From NCBI RefSeq assembly GCF_016808095.1, contig NC_068973.1:6754501-6818500 (forward strand): DNA of 64,000 bases. Direction: 5' to 3'. Source of the DNA: Vigna angularis (taxonomy: Eukaryota; Streptophyta; Magnoliopsida; Fabales; Fabaceae). Made by a program: the position numbers and the translations under genes. The notes under the pieces are model-generated. The model worked only from the letters and a program-made list of their open reading frames with translations. It did not search any database and had not been told where the DNA came from. The first letter of the stretch is position 1, and each line of letters opens with the position of its first letter. Below, in pieces: positions 59,446 through 64,000 of this stretch.

Positions 59446-61646
59446 TTAACTCTTCCCGCCCCCGGCGGCCTCCACAGTTGGCTCATTCTCTTCGACGGCA
59501 TTCAAATCCACGAGGACGCCGTTGAAGACGTCCTTCTCTATATCCACGCCAAGAGCAAAGGGATCCTTGATGCCCGCCAGAAGGGTCACTTGACGAAGGG
59601 CTTTGTTGAAGCCCTCCTCATGTTCAAACAGGATGGTGGACTCCAACTCAGCAATCTGATCCTTGGCCTTGGCCACCTCAAGAGTGAGCTCCTCATTGGC
59701 CTTGGCGCGGCATGATTCGGCCTCCTTCGTGCGGGTTACCTCCGCCTCCAGCAGCTCAATTTTCTGACGGCTTTCTTCCGCCAAGCGCTCCTGCTCGGCC
59801 CGGGCGGCTGCCAACCCTTCAGCGGACTCCCTCTTGGCTTTTTCTAGGTCGGCCTCCAGCTGCTCGATCCTCTTATCATATTCGTCTTGGTTGAGGACCA
59901 TCTCCTCCAAAGTCAGCTGAAGGGAGGCCGCGTTTTTCTTCTCTCTGTCAAGCTCGGCCCGGACCTCTGCCACTCTGGGGCGGTCGGCGAACTCCCTCAG
60001 ATACCAAGCCAAGGCGGATGTCCGGGTAGACATCTCCAGCATGGCGTTCGTAAGCTCCAACTCGGAAAGAGGTTCGATGAGCGCCCGTTGGGAGGAGCTC
60101 ATGTGAAATTTGGCCCGGTCGCTCATGCTGAACGCCGGGCTAAAAATGCCGCCAGGAAGAGGAGCGGCCGGGGCTTTCCCCCGATCCTTCTCCTTGTCTT
60201 TGCCCTTCCGGGCCTTCTTCGAGGCTGAGCGAGACGACGACCCTTCTTTGTCTCTACGCCCTTCAGCAGTGGGTTCGTCTCTCTTGCGCTTCGACAGATC
60301 AGCAGAAATAGTGGCTGCCTCAGACAACGGGCCCACTTGGGCGGCCTTCAATTCTGGCGGGGGATTGGGAGGCAGCACCTCGACATTGGAACCCCCGGTT
60401 TTGAATATGGGGGGGACTCCTGCCTTAGGAATAGCGCGAGCGGCCGTCAGACGGACACCAGAGGGAGGAGGGCGGGGCGCATTCGGAACAGTGGTCGGCC
60501 GGGCGGTCGACGAGCTTGCCCCGGACTTCTTCCTTAGGGCGAAAAAGTTGGATTTGCGGGGGCCCGGATTCGTCATTAGTTCTGCAAAAAACAAGAAAAT
60601 TCAGAATTTAACGTCAGTATGCGAAAAATAAAACACACCCAATGTGACAAGACCGTACCGAACGCCTTTGGTCCACAATCCTCAAGACTAAGGCATTCGA
60701 CCAAGTGACGGGCGGAGATCCGGCGGGGGAGGGCGTTAATGGTGCGCACAGCTTCTAGGTCCGGTGCTGTCAAGGCTCCTATGGGAGTCGCCCTTATATG
60801 TCGGGGATCTCTTGTCCAATAGAATGGAAACAACAACCTCCCTTCACTATCAGAAAATTCGCGGACGCCGGCTTTGTCAACGATTATTTTAAAGTAATGT
60901 TGTTTAAAATTTTTGAAGGAATCAGAAAAGGGGCGGAAAAGGGTCCTGCCACGCACCGAGGTAAAAGACACCCAACCGCCAGAACGAGAAGGGCGGACTT
61001 CGAAATAGTAAAAGAATACCGGGATGGTGGGAGTGACGCCCACTGCTAAACACATCGCCAGAAACGCCTGCACGGCCGCCCACGAATTAGGATGCAGCTG
61101 CGTGGGAGCCACATTGACCTCCCGAAGAATCGCCATTTGAAATCTAGTAAAAGGAACCCGGATGAAAAGATGGGTAAAGAAGGTCACGTACATGAAGAAG
61201 AAATCACACGGGCTAGACCGCCCATCGTGGAACACTCTTTCATTTAACAAAGTCACCCCGGCAAGAATTAACTTCGAGTCTTCCACATCCCGGACGATAT
61301 GGGTATGGCGGATCCGCCACTCCAACTCCTTGCGGAAAGCGTAGCAGGATGCATACCGGCTAGGAATAGGGGGAGCCAAGTCACACGCCACCACCCCCTG
61401 ACCTTCTGGTTCAAAGGGGGACCCGATTACACGAATACCGCCCTTGAGCAAGAATAACGGTACGCCGTGGAAGATCCGCTCATCCGCCGATACCGGTGAC
61501 TCGTGGTCCGCCCCAGAAGACCCAATCGCCTCTTCCAAAAAATGAGAAGAAACTGAGCTGAGAGAATCGCTGCTGTCGCCCCGCGCCGACCCCTCCCGGA
61601 CTCCGCCCGACGACCCCGAACCTGACTCGATGGACACAGATGCCAT
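59446..61646 (-). CDS. Antisense spliced gene: gypsy-type transposon domain plus coiled coil
   Basis: Two long minus-strand frames join through a 77-bp intron (60,582-60,658; GTACGG to TTTTTTGCAG). Exon 1, 61,646-60,659, and exon 2, 60,581-59,446, are in frame and give 707 aa. The first half (about 55-330) resembles the plant 'putative gypsy type transposon' domain (PF04195): PFTRFQMAILREVNVAPTQL and PTIPVFFYYFEVR are typical. The second half has basic clusters (SKRKRDE, KKARKGKDKEKDRGK; a likely nuclear signal) and a Glu/Lys coiled coil of some 120 residues. A TATA box lies 75-82 bp upstream. Antisense ORFs are known in Tat elements, but their function is not established. Read without splicing, each half would look like a separate ORF. 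Confidence 0.82.
60582..60658 (-). other. 77-bp intron of the antisense gene
   Basis: It has a GTACGG donor, an AT-rich inside in an otherwise GC-rich gene, and a TTTTTTGCAG acceptor. Removing it joins codon phase 1 to phase 1 with no stop; reading through it meets a stop. Confidence 0.8.
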
Positions 61647-61720
61647 TTATTACCTGAGGGAAAAAGAATCTTGAGCTCTGGAGTAATGAAGATAAGTGAA
61701 AATGACATCCTCTAATCCGC

Positions 61721-61728
61721 TATTTATA
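61721..61728 (-). promoter_or_regulatory. TATA box of the antisense gene
   Basis: On the minus strand this reads CCTATAAATAGC, a strong plant TATA, 75 bp before the ATG at 61,646. It sits between the 3' LTR and the gene, so the gene seems to have its own promoter. Confidence 0.75.
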
Positions 61729-61944
61729 GGAAAAATTCAGTAACCGTTGGGTGTATCCTGGTCGTCCAGATTCAGCACGACCAACGCTCCGGATTTGGCG
61801 ACGGTAGACCTTCAATCAATAGGAGCGCGCCACGTGTTTTCCCGCCTAAGATTCAAACTCAAAAAGCCCACTGGATAAAGCCCAATTGCGGGTTCCTGAG
61901 CCAAGGCGCGCCGTATTCAAAATCCTACGTTCACTACGTGCACT

Positions 61945-61961
61945 AGGACTTGGGGGGCTTG
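61945..61961 (+). other. Polypurine tract of the Tat element
   Basis: AGGACTTGGGGGGCTTG abuts the 3' LTR, where plus-strand priming occurs. It is close to the tract of the non-autonomous element at 31,304-31,319. Confidence 0.75.
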
Positions 61962-62953
61962 TGTACCAGGGGGAGCCGGGCGCCGTACGAAGGGCGCCCA
62001 TGAAGTGACGGGCGCCGCCCAAAGGACGCCCGTGTCACGCCCGCCACAGACAAATGCTGTACCGCCCAAGTAGGTACGGATTGAACCCAGACCCGTATAA
62101 ACTCCTACACCAGCGAATGCCCGGCGTCACACGTATGGACGCCCACTAAGGAGGTCGTCCGACCATCTCGGTGCATACGCCGACCAACTGGGTAGAACCT
62201 CTGTCTCTAAGAGAAACTTTGAAGAACTCACAAGGAATTCCATCACCACGAGACAGCGCCGCACTCTCCATGCTCACAAAAACTGTCCTTCAAGAAAATG
62301 CTGAGAGACGTCTAGCATCAGGAAGTGCTGGGCGACCGCATAGAGGATCGCCCAACCAACGAAGTGCCGGGCGATCGCATAGAGGATCGCCCGCCCAACG
62401 AAGTGCCGGACGACCACATAGGGGATCGTCCGCCCAACTAAGTGCCGGACGACCTCATAGAGGATCTCCCGCCCAACTAAGTACCGGACGACATTGCAGA
62501 GGATCGTCCGCCCAATGTAATGCCTGAGCCGTCCATAGGGAAGACGAACGCCCGTATAACTTGGGCGGACGCCCGTACCACACTGACCGACCAAAACCAC
62601 TAATTACGGCGGCTCAGGTAAAATTGACCTGGTTTAGAGGTAAGTAGAAATTAGGAGCTATTGGGCTGATTGGGCCGTGATTAACTTTCCACTAATCCCA
62701 AGCCCATAGCGAAAACTATAAATACAGGTTGACGGTGAGTGGTAAGGAGGTTACATTAAATGCACATCGATTACTATCCCTGAGAGAAGCCATGGATCTG
62801 AAACTGACTTTGGCATCGGAGAATCTTTTGCAGGTCTCCGCCCCTCAGGATTGAAAGAAGGAACGGAGAGTCAACATAGAAGATCAGCTACCAGGACAAA
62901 TTGACAGGAGGACGTGGAGGTTTGGAACTGCACAGCCCTACACATCCGAAACA
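61962..62953 (+). repeat. 3' LTR of the Tat element
   Basis: 992 bp, the same length as the 5' LTR and, as far as I can read, the same sequence. It carries the same TATA box, 39-bp array (62,323-62,517) and U5 motif (62,807-62,835). Confidence 0.97.
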
Positions 62954-62958
62954 GAAAG

Positions 62959-64000
62959 AAAGCTACCCAGAGCCTATTTGACTATTAGAAACTTAGACAA
63001 AATTGAATCTTCTTTTTTGCTAGTTTTTATCTTCTTGTTCGATAGTGAATTTCACATATCATCTTATATTTAAATGCATTAAATTTGAATTAGTTTTATT
63101 TTAAATTATTTTACTTTTTAACTGTTTTATTTTTTAATACATTTGCCATCAAATATAAAAGAATATTTTGAATATCAAATAATTGTTAATAATTTAAAAA
63201 TATTAATATGGGTTATTTTTTAATTGATTGTGGTTGATTTTAATATTTTAGAGTTTTTCAATTTTTTTATTGATATTGAGAAAAAAAATTTGTCAGTTTT
63301 GATGTAGATCAAAACTATTTTCAATTGATGTAGACTATAATTATCAAAACAGACATCTATTGAAGTTATTTTTATGACATTTTCAGTTGGAATTTTTTTT
63401 TTCTAACCTTTCACTCAATGGTGGCTAAAATTTTTACTTAGTTAACATTTGCCAAAAAATAGTATAGTTAATGTTACTTGAAAGTATTCTCCACTAACAT
63501 TAAAAAAAAGTAAATAAAAAAAAAACACTAACCACCTGAAAGATTGACATGATGATAGAAAAAAAATCATTGTATAGTAAAAAAAAAATAGTTTACGCCT
63601 ATTGATGACACCATATTTATAGTTTTATTGTGTACTAGAAATATTTTCCATATGATTTATTTTAATTTTTAGTTTATTTTTTAATAATAATAAATTAGGT
63701 TTATTGTATATATTTATTTTAATTTTATATTTTTGGTTCATCTAGTCTTTACTTACTATTTTGATCATAATATTTTTAGATATTATTTTTTATTGATTTT
63801 AGTTACATTGAATTTTATCAGGACTTTGAAACAAATATATATTTTTTCAATTGTAGTTCTCTGCTAATTTCTATTAACTTTTTAAAATTGAGACAAATTT
63901 GTTTAAATATTTTAAAGTCACTAATGCATATGAAATTCTTTTTATATTTGTTTAAACTTTTGTAATTAAGTTTATGGACTTAATTATAATTCATATTTAG
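62959..64000. other. AT-rich intergenic DNA, nothing recognised
   Basis: Host flank of the retrotransposon. I see no gene, RNA or transposon end. Confidence 0.5.

Larger units (their letters stand above)
52396..62953 (+). mobile_element. Intact Tat-lineage Ty3/gypsy LTR retrotransposon
   Basis: The 10,558-bp element is flanked by a perfect GAAAG target duplication (52,391-52,395 and 62,954-62,958). The order is 5' LTR, PBS, gag-pol in one frame, 82-bp tandem array, an antisense intron-containing gene, PPT and 3' LTR. Two RNase H domains and an antisense gene between pol and the 3' LTR mark it as Tat (the Ogre/Retand/Grande group) and not a chromovirus. The LTRs read as identical and Gag-Pol is unbroken, so it inserted recently and may still be competent. 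It is richer in GC than the host DNA around it. Confidence 0.97.

Noticed and set aside
59446..61646. Two independent antisense genes
   Set aside because: The frames join exactly through a GT-AG intron, and the second has no promoter or good start of its own.

Overview
This is a plant nuclear window: AT-rich intergenic DNA, GT-AG introns, long (TA)n runs and many LTR retrotransposons. The host genes (a KIX8/9-type adaptor, an MBD10/11-type protein, a PGIP relic and CESA7) are dicot types. A legume, perhaps a Phaseoleae species, is my inference and not proven by the sequence. No base here suggests a bacterial, organellar or viral source.

Layout. 1-4.0 kb: a duplicated AT-rich block with 97-bp minisatellites; one copy is interrupted by a 422-bp Tat-type solo LTR. 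4.7-6.0 kb (+): KIX8/9-like gene with a KIX region and an EAR motif. 9.1-10.2 kb: chromovirus relic. 11.9-16.4 kb (+): two-exon methyl-CpG-binding-domain gene with a 3.6-kb intron. 17.9-21.1 kb: decayed Tat Ty3/gypsy element. 22.1-22.9 kb: small CACTA-like element. 24.6-25.6 kb (-): PGIP pseudogene. 26.1-26.7 kb: MULE transposase relic. 29.8-31.7 kb: complete non-autonomous LTR element with Tat-type PBS and PPT. 32.4-33.2 kb: chromovirus RT relic. 33.7-33.9 kb: 161-bp solo LTR.

34.0-48.2 kb (-): two tandem cellulose synthase genes with the same 13-exon plan. The upstream one (43,248-48,188) is CESA7/IRX3, a secondary-wall catalytic subunit with all catalytic motifs. The other (34,044-39,156) is open in every exon with good splice sites, yet it has DCN in place of DCD, AAD in place of TED, and a shortened, Cys-poor class-specific region. 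It looks like an expressed-capable but catalytically altered CESA7 duplicate.

52.4-63.0 kb: an intact 10.6-kb Tat-lineage Ty3/gypsy element. It has 992-bp LTRs that read as identical, a perfect 5-bp target duplication and an uninterrupted 1752-aa Gag-Pol with two RNase H domains. It also carries an antisense gene with its own TATA box and a 77-bp intron, encoding a 707-aa gypsy-type transposon-domain/coiled-coil protein. An 82-bp tandem array lies between the convergent genes. The four Tat-type families in the window share PBS, PPT or a conserved U5 motif, so the intact element could be the helper for the non-autonomous one.
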